Shown here piece by piece: positions 41,808 through 50,124 of a DNA stretch of 64,000 nt. How positions within the stretch are numbered: the first letter of the stretch is position 1; each line of letters begins with the position of its first letter. The notes under the pieces are model-generated. The model was not told the DNA's origin, ran no database searches, and saw only the letters and a list, made by a program, of their open reading frames with translations. The position numbers and the translations under genes are program-made. Source of the DNA: Mycobacteroides franklinii (GTDB lineage Bacteria > Actinomycetota > Actinomycetes > Mycobacteriales > Mycobacteriaceae); NCBI RefSeq assembly GCF_002013895.1, contig NZ_MAFQ01000010.1, positions 232,907-296,906 on the forward strand. Reading direction: 5' to 3'.

Positions 41808-43130
41808 ATGGCACCCCACGACCTCGCGGTATCCGGTGACGTCAAATGGATCGGCGAAGCACCTCACCAGGAGATCGAGCGCGGCACACGCCCGCTGCTG
41901 CCCACGAAGGACCCGTTCTACCTGCCCCCTCTCGGATTCGAGCACGCCGCGCCGGGCACGGTGCTAGGCACCCGCGACGTCGAGATGGCGTTCCTCGGCC
42001 TCATCCCCCAGCGATTCACCGCTACCCAGCTGCTCTACCGGACCAATGACCTCAACCTGCGCCCCGACGCCGCGGTGACCACAGTTCTCACGCCCGCGCA
42101 GAGCGACCCGGCAACGCCGGTGCCGATCGTCTCCTACCAGTGCGCCATCGATGCCGTCACCGACCGCTGTTTTCCCTCGTATGCCCTGCGGCGCGGCGCG
42201 CATGCGCTCGGCTCCTTCACCCAGTTCGAACTGCTGCTCATCGCCGCGCTGCTTGCCAAGGGCTGGGCCGTTTCCATTCCCGATCACGAGGGTGTCGACG
42301 GGATCTGGGGCGCGCCGGAGGAACCGGGCTATCGCACCCTGGACGGGCTTCGCGCTGCCCTCAACTGCGACCGGCTGGGACTGTCCCGTCGGGCACCCAT
42401 CGGCCTGTGGGGCTACTCCGGCGGAGGGCTTGCGACCGCGTGGGCGGCAGAGGTCAGCGCCGATTACGCACCCGAGCTCGAGATCGCCGGCGCGGTACTC
42501 GGATCTCCCGTAGGCGATCTGGGCCATACCTTCCGTCGTCTCAACGGTGGACTGTTCGCCGCGCTGCCCGCCCTGGTCGTCGCCGCACTGTCCCACGTGT
42601 ATCCCGGCCTTGAGCACGTGATCGAGGAGCACGCGACCCCCAAGGGCAAGGAGGTCCTGGGACGGCTCGAGGACATTCCGACCTTCCGTGCCATCATCGC
42701 CATGGCCTTCAAGGACATGGACGATTTGGTGGACCAGCCGCTCGATCAGCTCCTGGAGACACCCGAGGTACAGCACGTCTTCGACAGCATCAAGCTCGGC
42801 AAGACGATCCCCACCCCGCCGACGTTGATCATTCAGGCCGTCCACGACGAGATCATCTCCACGTCGTGCATCGACGAACTTGCCGACACCTACCGCGGCG
42901 GCGGTGCCAACGTGGCGTATCACCGCGACCTGCTCAACGAGCACATACTGCTGCACCCCATGTCCGCGCCCATGTCTATGGAATGGCTCAGCGCCCGGTT
43001 CCGGGGCGAAGCCCTCCCGACCGGATCACGCCGCACGAGCTGGCCGCTGGCATTCCAACCCTCGACCTACGTCGGCCTGCTCAAACTCGGCTGGATCAGC
43101 GCCAAGGTGATCGGCGGACGTTCTCTCTAA
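41808..43130 (+). CDS. Lipase of the secretory LIP family (alpha/beta hydrolase)
   Basis: A 440-residue alpha/beta hydrolase resembling the LIP family (Rv1592c-like by position, from memory). PSYALRRGAHALGSFTQFELLLIAALLAKGWAVSIPDHEG leads into the nucleophile elbow GLWGYSGGGLATAWA with Ser near residue 204; the Asp is probably in IIQAVHDEIIS and the His in LLNEHILLHP. No clear signal peptide is visible, so the protein may be cytoplasmic or attached to the envelope by other means. ATG 41808 follows GGGAG at 7 nt; ATG 41775 would add 11 residues. Its stop is 6 bp from the convergent TetR gene. Confidence 0.85.
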   Translation: MAPHDLAVSGDVKWIGEAPHQEIERGTRPLLPTKDPFYLPPLGFEHAAPGTVLGTRDVEMAFLGLIPQRFTATQLLYRTNDLNLRPDAAVTTVLTPAQSDPATPVPIVSYQCAIDAVTDRCFPSYALRRGAHALGSFTQFELLLIAALLAKGWAVSIPDHEGVDGIWGAPEEPGYRTLDGLRAALNCDRLGLSRRAPIGLWGYSGGGLATAWAAEVSADYAPELEIAGAVLGSPVGDLGHTFRRLNGGLFAALPALVVAALSHVYPGLEHVIEEHATPKGKEVLGRLEDIPTFRAIIAMAFKDMDDLVDQPLDQLLETPEVQHVFDSIKLGKTIPTPPTLIIQAVHDEIISTSCIDELADTYRGGGANVAYHRDLLNEHILLHPMSAPMSMEWLSARFRGEALPTGSRRTSWPLAFQPSTYVGLLKLGWISAKVIGGRSL

Positions 43131-43136
43131 CGCGAC

Positions 43137-43673
43137 TCAGCTGTTCAGTGCCGCGATCGCCGCACCCACCGCGGTCTTCTTGACCTGCCGATGCGAACGG
43201 TCCGCGTACTCGATGGTGCAATCCGACAATCCGCCGAGCGCCACCGTGGCCCGGATCATCTGCACCCCAGAAGGTTTACTGCCTACCAACAGCCCGATCA
43301 GCTTGCGGCGCCATTCCATCATCCACTCGCCCAGCTCGAGCTGCCCCAGCGTGGCCAAATCGCGCACGATGATGCCCATGACAACCCGATGGGCCCACAG
43401 CACGTCGAAGTAGTCCTCAAGTAATTGACGCGTATCCGCCGCATCGCTCGTGGACAAAAACGCCTCGAGGTCATCCACCATCGGCTGGACGATGCTCCGG
43501 ACTAGATCATCACGCGACGAGAAGTGATAGTAGAGAGCTGGTTTGGTGATCTTCAGCCGGGCTGCGATGTCTTGCAGGCTGGTGTTGCGTAGTCCATGTT
43601 CGGCGAACAGGTCGCGCGCCACCAGCTGGATGCGCTCCCTGGTGTTGGTTGCGGCGCTTGCCTCGGGAACCAT
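43137..43673 (-). CDS. TetR-family regulator, divergent from flavin monooxygenase
   Basis: The 178-residue protein begins with the TetR helix-turn-helix NTRERIQLVARDLFAEHGLRNTSLQDIAARLKITKPALYYHFSSRDDLV; the rest is a ligand-binding domain of unassigned type. TAATAT (43685-43680) lies 6 nt before ATG 43673, so its mRNA should be leaderless. The 80-bp divergent region holds two related 18-bp palindromic sites, which suggest it represses the monooxygenase gene and probably itself. Confidence 0.92.
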   Translation of the reverse strand: MVPEASAATNTRERIQLVARDLFAEHGLRNTSLQDIAARLKITKPALYYHFSSRDDLVRSIVQPMVDDLEAFLSTSDAADTRQLLEDYFDVLWAHRVVMGIIVRDLATLGQLELGEWMMEWRRKLIGLLVGSKPSGVQMIRATVALGGLSDCTIEYADRSHRQVKKTAVGAAIAALNS

Positions 43674-43692
43674 TTCTCGATATTAGCCCCTG

Positions 43693-43742
43693 ACTTTCCG
43701 ATAGGTAAGCAATATGCTCGGTATACTTACCGATCGTTAAGT
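43693..43742. promoter_or_regulatory. Two 18-bp TetR operator copies between tetR and monooxygenase
   Basis: ACTTACCGATCGTTAAGT at 43725-43742 is a palindrome with a single mismatched pair around a CGATCG centre. ACTTTCCGATAGGTAAGC at 43693-43710 matches it at 14 of 18 positions. The two are 32 bp apart, about three helical turns, so dimers would bind the same face. The first lies just upstream of AAGGAG of the monooxygenase, and the second lies next to the tetR -10. Confidence 0.7.
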
Positions 43743-43753
43743 AAGGAGTTGGC

Positions 43754-45031
43754 GTGAGGGTTCTCATTTCCGGAGCAAGCGTCGCAGGACCTACCCTGGC
43801 TTTTTGGCTGACACGCTATGGTTTTGACGTCACCGTGGTCGAGCGCGCGCCCAGTCCACGAAAGTCGGGCGGGCATGCCGTGGACCTGTTCAAGCCCGCG
43901 ATGGACATCGTCGAGAAGATGGGCGTCCTGGACCGCATCGAAGCGCACGAGGCCGGCACCGACATCATCTCCATTCAGCGCGGGGGCAGACGTGGCCTGG
44001 TCGAGCTGCCGGAGGCACTGATCACCTCCGCCGTGTCGCAACGCCACATCGAGATCATGCGGGACGATCTCAGCGAAATCCTTTACGAAGCCAGCTCACC
44101 CACCGCGGAGTACATCTTCGGTGACTCCATCACAGCACTCACCGAAGAATCCACCGGTGTACACGTCTCCTTCGGCAAGGCCCCCGATCGTCGATTCGAT
44201 CTTGTCATCGGCGCCGATGGGCTGCACTCGAACGTTCGCAGTCTGGTATTCGGTCCCGAGTGCGGCTACTCCCATTGGCTCGGCGAGTATCTCGCCGTCG
44301 CGTCCATACCGAACTATCTCGATCTCAAGGATCGCGCGTTGATGTTCCCGCGCGTCGACCGGTTGGCGGGCATCTACAGCGCCAAGCAACTTCAGGATGC
44401 ACGGGCGTTCTTTCTCTTCCGCACGCCAGAACCGCTCGACTATCACCACCGCGATGTTGACCGGCAGAAGCAGATCCTTAAACACCTGTATGCGGACTTC
44501 GGTTGGGAGGTACCGCGGATGCTCGCCGAGCTGGACACCACGGACGCCTTCTACATGGACTCCATCACGCAACTGCGCATGGACACCTGGTCCAAGGGCC
44601 GCATCACCCTCGTCGGCGACGCGGGGTACTGCCCGGGCCCGGCCGTGGGCGGAAGTACCAGCATTGCCGTGGTCGGGGCATACGTGCTCGCCGGGGAAAT
44701 CGCGGCGGCCGAAGGGGATCACACCCGCGGCTACCTCGCATACGAAGCAGCACTGCGTGACTACGTGCACCGCAGTCGACAGCTGGCCCTTACCGCATCC
44801 AGCACCCTGGTACCCAAGAGCCGTCTGGGCCTTTTGGCCCTGGTTCACGGTGCACGCATCCTGCAGCATTTGCCATCACCACTGGCGCACACGCTGTCCC
44901 GGCTCGTGGCGGCGCGCCGATTGAATATCCACGACACCTTCACCCTCTGCGACTACCAGCATGTAGCCGACCGAAGGTACATTAGCCAGAGTACGGATCA
45001 ACAAGAGCCAGAACATCATTGGAGACAGTAG
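43754..45031 (+). CDS. FAD-dependent monooxygenase (class A, TetX/PHBH-like)
   Basis: A 425-residue class A flavoprotein hydroxylase. VLISGASVAGPTLAFWLTRYGFDVTVVERA is the FAD dinucleotide fold, LVIGADGLHSNVRSLVFG the DG motif, and LVGDAGYCPGPAVGGSTSIAVVGAYVLAGEI the GD motif that closes the FAD site. Relatives hydroxylate aromatic rings and include TetX-type enzymes that inactivate tetracyclines or rifamycins. The substrate here is not deducible. GTG 43754 follows AAGGAG. Control by the divergent TetR suggests an inducible detoxification or catabolic gene. Confidence 0.88.
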   Translation: MRVLISGASVAGPTLAFWLTRYGFDVTVVERAPSPRKSGGHAVDLFKPAMDIVEKMGVLDRIEAHEAGTDIISIQRGGRRGLVELPEALITSAVSQRHIEIMRDDLSEILYEASSPTAEYIFGDSITALTEESTGVHVSFGKAPDRRFDLVIGADGLHSNVRSLVFGPECGYSHWLGEYLAVASIPNYLDLKDRALMFPRVDRLAGIYSAKQLQDARAFFLFRTPEPLDYHHRDVDRQKQILKHLYADFGWEVPRMLAELDTTDAFYMDSITQLRMDTWSKGRITLVGDAGYCPGPAVGGSTSIAVVGAYVLAGEIAAAEGDHTRGYLAYEAALRDYVHRSRQLALTASSTLVPKSRLGLLALVHGARILQHLPSPLAHTLSRLVAARRLNIHDTFTLCDYQHVADRRYISQSTDQQEPEHHWRQ

Positions 45032-45136
45032 TTGTCACGTTGCTGTGCAACACACCCTCATCGCGAGTGCCGTGCACGGGCAGCACACCACGTAGGCTGA
45101 CGTCCGGGTCGTCACAACAGAACACATAGGAGTGAG

Positions 45137-46930
45137 ATGGACCGGACCGCCAATCCCTTGTTCAAGGCGGGTCTGGCCGCTATCACCGCAACCACCTTGG
45201 TGGTCGCACCCACGGTGGCTCCGCCCACGCGGCAGGCAATCTCACTGCCCGATATCCGGTCCGCCTCTGTACGTCTGAGCGCGTTCACCCTCACGCCACA
45301 GGCCGCCAGCGCCCCTGTGAGCCCCTTGACCGCGTTGAAACTCCCACTGTCACTGGCTGTACCCGACGCCGGCAATGCGCCGACGAGCCCATCCCGGCCT
45401 GCATCGATCACCCAGCTCACCCCGTTGGTGCAGCCACGGGCCGCGGCAGTGCAGTCCCCCGCGCCCGTCGGCGTCCCGGCGCGGTCCGGCGCATCCGCCT
45501 CGGTCGCCGCAGGACCCGCCGTCGCGAACTCCATCACCAATGGCATCGACCAGGCCTACCAATTCGTCCAGTACTGGGTCGACTACGGGGTCAACCTAGC
45601 CCAATGGGGCGCCGGGTTCGTTCCCGTCATCGGCGGCCTGGTCAGTGCGCAGATCGGTATCGTCTATGACAATCTCGTTCGGCCCATTGCCAACAGCTTT
45701 GTCTACAACCTCGTCGACCCGATCATTAACGACCCCAGCTTCTCCAACATCGTGAACTCGTTCGGGCGATTCGGCGGTGACATCGTGAACTCCGTCATCA
45801 ACTTCGCCTGGGCTGAGGTGCGTTACCTGCTACCACCGCTGCCGCCCTTGCCCGGCTTGGCCCTTCAGGCGACGCCGAACGCCGACGGCACGCTACCGGC
45901 CTCTGTCCACGAGGCATTGGCGCCGTTCACCAAGGCCTTCAAGGATGCCGAGGCCCATTTTTCCGAGGCGCTGGGTCTGACGAAGACGGATCCGAAGCTG
46001 ACGACCCTCGAAAAAGCCGGCACCGCAGCGCAAACCACCGCGGAATCGAGCAAGGATACGACCAAGGAATCCCCGAAGGAAGACGGCAAGGCGACCGACA
46101 CAAGTGCCACTGTCGGGGTCAAGGACACCGTCAAGGACACCAAGGAAGCCCAGGACTCGAAGGTATCCGCCGAAGGCAAGGTGCCCGCCAGCGATAAGGT
46201 CACCACCGCCACCGACAAGAAGGCGGGCGACACGGCCAAAACGGATGGCACCAAAACAGATGGCACCAAAACGGATGGCACCAAAACAGATGGCAAGGAA
46301 ACCACCGTCGAGGGCACCAAGGAATCCCCCAAGGACGCCACCACGCCGGCAGCCACTACCGATGCCGACAGGACTTCCGGCGATGGAACAACGGCCACCA
46401 AGCCAGCGAAAGACACCGTCAACCTGAAGGATTCGGCGAAGGATCCCAAGTCATCCACCGACGCGGCGCCGGCCGACAAGCCCGACAAGACGATCAAGCC
46501 GAAGATTCCCACCGCCAGCACAACCGAGCATGGCGCCATCAGCGCTCAGGGCATAGTCCGCGGCCCTGTCTCACAGTCGACATCGGGACAGTCCGGGCCA
46601 TCGACCTCAGCCTCAAAGACGTCGGACTCCAAGGTTTCCGATTCCAAGGTTTCCGATTCCAAGGCTTCCGATTCCAGGACTTCAGATTCCAAGGCCTCCG
46701 ATTCCGTCAAACCGGATAGCGCGACGCCGGATACCAAGACCACCAACACCAAGGCGACCAACCCCACAACGCCGGACGCCAAGACAAAGCCCGAGTCCAA
46801 GACTTCCGGGACAAAATCGCCAACCAGCGCCTCCGCGCACGATTCGACGAGCAAGTCCGCAGGATCCGCAAGCAGCTCATCCAAATCCGGTGGAGAAGGC
46901 TCCACCTCACACGGCGGTGGCCACGACTAG
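45137..46930 (+). CDS. Secreted low-complexity repeat protein, unknown function
   Basis: A 597-residue protein that I do not recognise. NPLFKAGLAAITATTLVVAPTVA gives an N-terminal signal or anchor, followed by an Ala/Pro-rich region and a more ordered stretch (residues 135-255: IDQAYQFVQYWVDYGVNLAQ, PVIGGLVSAQIGIVYD, NPSFSNIVNSFGRF-like DPSFSNIVNSFGRFGGDIVN). The last 300 residues are Lys/Thr/Ser/Asp-rich low complexity with two runs of 15-bp repeats (KTDGT and SDSKV types). TAGGAG lies 4 nt before ATG 45137. The N-terminal family is common in mycobacteria and probably lies in the envelope. Its stop overlaps that of the convergent LysR gene by 4 bp. Confidence 0.75.
   Translation: MDRTANPLFKAGLAAITATTLVVAPTVAPPTRQAISLPDIRSASVRLSAFTLTPQAASAPVSPLTALKLPLSLAVPDAGNAPTSPSRPASITQLTPLVQPRAAAVQSPAPVGVPARSGASASVAAGPAVANSITNGIDQAYQFVQYWVDYGVNLAQWGAGFVPVIGGLVSAQIGIVYDNLVRPIANSFVYNLVDPIINDPSFSNIVNSFGRFGGDIVNSVINFAWAEVRYLLPPLPPLPGLALQATPNADGTLPASVHEALAPFTKAFKDAEAHFSEALGLTKTDPKLTTLEKAGTAAQTTAESSKDTTKESPKEDGKATDTSATVGVKDTVKDTKEAQDSKVSAEGKVPASDKVTTATDKKAGDTAKTDGTKTDGTKTDGTKTDGKETTVEGTKESPKDATTPAATTDADRTSGDGTTATKPAKDTVNLKDSAKDPKSSTDAAPADKPDKTIKPKIPTASTTEHGAISAQGIVRGPVSQSTSGQSGPSTSASKTSDSKVSDSKVSDSKASDSRTSDSKASDSVKPDSATPDTKTTNTKATNPTTPDAKTKPESKTSGTKSPTSASAHDSTSKSAGSASSSSKSGGEGSTSHGGGHD
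46238..46297 (+). repeat. Four 15-bp tandem units encoding KTDGT
   Basis: Units of 15 bp, aaaacRgatggcacc, repeat four times in frame; the third codon base alternates ACG and ACA between units, and the last unit ends in AAG. Encoded residues are KTDGT x3 and KTDGK. The repeats lie inside the secreted protein and expansion or loss would preserve its frame. Confidence 0.9.
46622..46705 (+). repeat. 15-bp tandem units encoding SDSKV-type repeat
   Basis: Five full 15-bp units plus 9 bp, of the type TCC-GAT-TCC-AAG-GTT, encode SDSKV, SDSKV, SDSKA, SDSRT, SDSKA and SDS. The units are more diverged than the KTDGT run and also keep the frame of the secreted protein. Confidence 0.9.
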
Positions 46931-47847
46931 GCGTCGCGAGCAACCACGCTGTTGACGGCGGCCGGCGAGAAGTGTTGGAGTAAAAAGCCATTCAGGCACC
47001 TGGTCGGCGCCGCGCGGGTGGCGGTCCCCCAGGCCAGGGCGATGGAGCGGTGGTAGCCGCCTCCCGCCAGTGGTATTTCGCGTATCCCCGGTGGAGTGCG
47101 GTCGTCATGCGGCAAGAGCGCAATCCCCAGCCCGCGACTGATGAGTTCGCGGATGGTGCTGAACTCGGTAACTTCGATCGCGATGTTGGGGATGTATCCG
47201 GCTTCACGGCACCACTTCTCGGTGAGCTGGCGCAGGTTGTAACTGGGCGGGTTGGCGATGAATGTCTCGCCGGACAACTCGTCGAGCCGCAGCTGTGCGG
47301 CGCCTGCTAATCGGTGGTCCACAGGGAGCGCGATGTGAATATGTTGGGTGCCTATCACGTTGTGGTGCAACCGTTCTGGTGCTGGAATCACGACGGCAAG
47401 GTCAAGGTGCCCGCTCAGTAACTGGGCGCCGAGTTCCGTGCCGTGCGCCTGCTTGAGGAGCACACGAATGCCTGAGTGCCGGTATCGAAATGCGGCAAGA
47501 AGATCGGGGATGTGACCCGAACCCATCGTGAGAGGAAACCCGAAGCGGACGGTGCCGTGCTCCGGATCCGCGTCCCCGGTGAGCTCGGCAAGTGTGTGGT
47601 CGAGCTCGGCGAGCGGCTCACGCGCGCGAGCCGCGAGCCGGTGTGCCTCCGGGGTAAGACGCACCGTCCTCCCGTCGTGAATGAGCAGCGGCACCCCCAG
47701 GGCCTCCTGCAATGCGTGAATCCGGCGGCTCATTGACGACTGCGGAATGTCCAACGCGAGCGCAGCCTGCGTCATGTGCCCGTCGTGGGCGGCCAGCTCC
47801 ACCAAGGCCCGCAGCTGCGGAGCCAGCTGCGATGTCCATCGATCCAT
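46927..47847 (-). CDS. LysR-family regulator, divergent from mqo
   Basis: The 306-residue protein has the N-terminal LysR helix-turn-helix (PQLRALVELAAHDGHMTQAALALDIPQSSMSRRIHALQEALGVPLL) and a two-lobed effector domain starting around residue 90 (GTVRFGFPLTMGSGHIPDLL). TATCAT (47859-47854) lies 6 nt before ATG 47847, so the transcript is leaderless; an open TTG at 47868 is inside the probable operator and is rejected. It points away from malate:quinone oxidoreductase and most likely controls it in response to a metabolite. Confidence 0.92.
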   Translation of the reverse strand: MDRWTSQLAPQLRALVELAAHDGHMTQAALALDIPQSSMSRRIHALQEALGVPLLIHDGRTVRLTPEAHRLAARAREPLAELDHTLAELTGDADPEHGTVRFGFPLTMGSGHIPDLLAAFRYRHSGIRVLLKQAHGTELGAQLLSGHLDLAVVIPAPERLHHNVIGTQHIHIALPVDHRLAGAAQLRLDELSGETFIANPPSYNLRQLTEKWCREAGYIPNIAIEVTEFSTIRELISRGLGIALLPHDDRTPPGIREIPLAGGGYHRSIALAWGTATRAAPTRCLNGFLLQHFSPAAVNSVVARDA

Positions 47848-47865
47848 TATCGGATGATACTGCTT

Positions 47866-47891
47866 CAATCATTCATTGGACGGAATGATTG
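47866..47891. promoter_or_regulatory. LysR-type operator between lysR and mqo
   Basis: CAATCATTC (47866-47874) and GAATGATTG (47883-47891) form a perfect 9-bp inverted repeat with an 8-bp centre, ATTGGACG. It contains a T-N11-A core. It covers the -35 region of lysR (whose -10 is at 47859-47854), giving autorepression, and lies 23 bp before ATG 47914 of mqo. The fit to a LysR box is good; binding is inferred. Confidence 0.75.
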
Positions 47892-47913
47892 GCAGGGACG
47901 GATCGTGAACGGT

Positions 47914-49410
47914 ATGAGCAGAAACCGGAGCGCGTCCGACACGTCCCCCACCGAGGCCGACGTCGTGCTGATCGGCGGCGGAATCATGTCCGCGACGCTG
48001 GGCTCGATGCTGTCTGTACTGGCACCCGAGTGGCGAATCATCGTGCTGGAGAAGGCTAGCGCGCTGGCCACGGAAAGTAGCGGCCCCTGGAATAATGCCG
48101 GCACCGGGCACACCGGATTCTGCGAGCTCAACTACATGCCGAATCCCGCGAACGGTGAGAAGGCTGCGACCATCGCTCGGCAGTTCCACATCAGTCGTCA
48201 ATGGTGGGCCTACCTCGCCGACACGGGGTTGCTGCAGCCCGATGCCTTCATTCACTCCGCCGCGCATATGGACGTGGTCTTCGGGCGCCGCGACGTGGAT
48301 TACCTGCGACGACGGTACGAAACCCTCTCCGCCGAGCCGATGTTCACCGGAATGCGGTACACCGATGACCCGGCCATCATCGAGCGGTGGGCTCCGTTGG
48401 TGATGCGCGGCCGAGAACCGGGCGAACCCATTGCCGCCACCCTGCACCCCGACGGAACCGACATCGATTTCGGTGCACTCACCGGGGCACTGACACGCAT
48501 CGTCACCGATCGCGGCGGGCAGGTCTGGCTGGGCCACGAGGTTCGCGCGCTCAGCCAGAACAGCGATGGCCCGTGGCTAGTGAGCGGCCGAAACTCCGAT
48601 GGAGACTTCGCGATACGCGCGCACAAGGTGTTCGTGGGCGCCGGCGGGCACGCCCTGCGAATCCTGCAGCGCGCGAATCTTCCCGAGGTCCGCGGATACG
48701 CTGTCCTGCCCGTCGGCGCGGCGTTCCTGCGGTGCGCGGATGCCGCCGTCGCGGCGCAACATACAACCAAGGTGTACGGGCAAGCCCCGGTCGGCGCGCC
48801 ACCGATGTCGGTGCCGCATCTCGACAAACGCGTGGTCCGCGGGCGGCCATATCTCATGTTCGGGCCATATGCGACATTCAGCACCAAGCTGCTCAAGCAG
48901 GGCCGGTGGGTCGACTTTTTCACCACGGTGCGCTGGCACAACGTGCATGTGATCGCGGCCGCACTCGTCCAGAACCTCACCCTAATCAGATATCTGATCA
49001 CACAGCTCATCGCGGGTCCGCGACAACAATTCCGGCAGCTGCGGCGGTACTACCCCCATGCCAAGACCGCCGATTGGGAACTTGTCCCGGCAGGCCAACG
49101 TGCACAACTCATTACGCCCGATCCGCGACGGGTGGGTGTGCTCCAACAAGGCACCGAGCTCGTCGTCAGTGCCGATCGCACCATCGCCGGACTACTGGGC
49201 GCATCCCCGGGGGCGTCGACCGCGGCGCCGATCATGATCGACGCGCTCCAGCGCTGCTTTCCCGAACAATGGCACGCCACCTGGCATAAGACGATTACCG
49301 ATGCCATCCCCGGCGCCGGAGATATCACCTGGGACGCCGCGGCAGTCACCAACTCGGCACGTACCACCGCATACTCGCTGCGGCTCGACGGATCTACGCC
49401 GTCGAGTTAG
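47914..49410 (+). CDS. mqo: Malate:quinone oxidoreductase
   Basis: Mqo oxidises malate to oxaloacetate and passes electrons to the quinone pool, bypassing the NAD-dependent enzyme. The 498-residue FAD protein shows TEADVVLIGGGIMSATLGSMLSVL, ASALATESSGPWNNAGTGHTGFCELNYMP (characteristic of Mqo), SRQWWAYLADTGLL and VPHLDKRVVRGRPYLMFGPYATF with LLKQGRWVDFF. ATG 47914 is used; GTG 47905 is a possible start 9 bp earlier. The 3' end overlaps the convergent DUF2567 gene by 17 bp. Probably controlled by the adjacent LysR protein. Confidence 0.95.
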   Translation: MSRNRSASDTSPTEADVVLIGGGIMSATLGSMLSVLAPEWRIIVLEKASALATESSGPWNNAGTGHTGFCELNYMPNPANGEKAATIARQFHISRQWWAYLADTGLLQPDAFIHSAAHMDVVFGRRDVDYLRRRYETLSAEPMFTGMRYTDDPAIIERWAPLVMRGREPGEPIAATLHPDGTDIDFGALTGALTRIVTDRGGQVWLGHEVRALSQNSDGPWLVSGRNSDGDFAIRAHKVFVGAGGHALRILQRANLPEVRGYAVLPVGAAFLRCADAAVAAQHTTKVYGQAPVGAPPMSVPHLDKRVVRGRPYLMFGPYATFSTKLLKQGRWVDFFTTVRWHNVHVIAAALVQNLTLIRYLITQLIAGPRQQFRQLRRYYPHAKTADWELVPAGQRAQLITPDPRRVGVLQQGTELVVSADRTIAGLLGASPGASTAAPIMIDALQRCFPEQWHATWHKTITDAIPGAGDITWDAAAVTNSARTTAYSLRLDGSTPSS

Positions 49411-50122
49411 CGCCTTCGACTGGCGGCGCCGCCACGGGCGCCCGGTAGACGGGTGTCGGCGCAGGCGGCCACGCATCGAGATCGTCACGGGCGCAGGCAA
49501 CTACACAGAACATGTACACCACCGCGGCCAGGCAGGGAGCCAGTGCCAGCGTGACGGCGATCTGAGCCTCCGTATGACCGTAGAACACCGCCGGAGCCTG
49601 GACGACATACTTGATCCGGTGGCCCTCGTCGAGCTGAGCACCCGCGATATCCAATGCGCCGTAACGTAGCCGGACCAGTACGGCGCCGACTCCCGCTGCT
49701 ACCGCCGAGCACGCCAGGGCGCCCAGGGTGAGCGCGCCCGCCATGATGGGGCCGCGATGAGCCCGCCACTGCCAGGCTGCCGCGGATGCGATCACGGCAA
49801 CCACCGCAGCCATACCCATGAGCATGGTGGTGCCGATAAAGAAGTTATCGGCCTGATTACCCAAGTGCACAAACACCCGGCCGTTGTCCCGGGTGTCGGC
49901 GATGGCGCCATGCACACCCGGTGCGATGACGCTCCAGAGCGCCCCCACCAGCACCCCGGCCGCGGCCAACGCGCCGAAGACGACTACTGCCGCACGAGCA
50001 TGTGAAAACCGCGGCGCGCCAGGACGGTTCACGGCAGCCAACGGCTCTTCGCTTGCGCTCATCGGAACCAACGGCTCTTCGCTTGCGCTCATCGGAACCA
50101 ACGGCTCTTCGCTTGCGCTCAT
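49394..50122 (-). CDS. DUF2567-type membrane protein downstream of bsaP
   Basis: A 242-residue protein with about four membrane helices: AAVVVFGALAAAGVLVGAL, NFFIGTTMLMGMAAVVAVIAS, IMAGALTLGALACSAVAAGVG and IAVTLALAPCLAAVVYMFCVV. It matches the DUF2567 family (Rv1591-like by position, from memory) with no known activity. The start ATG 50122 overlaps the bsaP stop as ATGA. The first 25 residues are three copies of MSASEEPL(VP), encoded by a 30-bp tandem repeat, so three in-frame ATGs are available. It is the third gene of the bioB-bsaP transcript. Confidence 0.85.
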   Translation of the reverse strand: MSASEEPLVPMSASEEPLVPMSASEEPLAAVNRPGAPRFSHARAAVVVFGALAAAGVLVGALWSVIAPGVHGAIADTRDNGRVFVHLGNQADNFFIGTTMLMGMAAVVAVIASAAAWQWRAHRGPIMAGALTLGALACSAVAAGVGAVLVRLRYGALDIAGAQLDEGHRIKYVVQAPAVFYGHTEAQIAVTLALAPCLAAVVYMFCVVACARDDLDAWPPAPTPVYRAPVAAPPVEGANSTA

Positions 50123-50124
50123 CG
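50038..50124 (-). repeat. 30-bp tandem repeat (about 2.8 copies) across the DUF2567 start
   Basis: A 30-bp unit repeats at 50041-50070 and 50071-50100 without a mismatch, with a partial third copy at 50101-50124 that carries the start codon. Each unit read on the minus strand begins ATGAGCGCAAGCGAAGAGCC and encodes MSASEEPLVP. The array keeps the frame, so copy-number change adds or removes ten residues and one start codon. Confidence 0.95.

Noticed and set aside
46238..46705. CRISPR-like array
   Set aside because: The repeats are contiguous 15-bp coding units without spacers.
47848..47868. Upstream TTG start of lysR at 47868
   Set aside because: It lies in the LysR box upstream of the -10; ATG 47847 fits the leaderless spacing.
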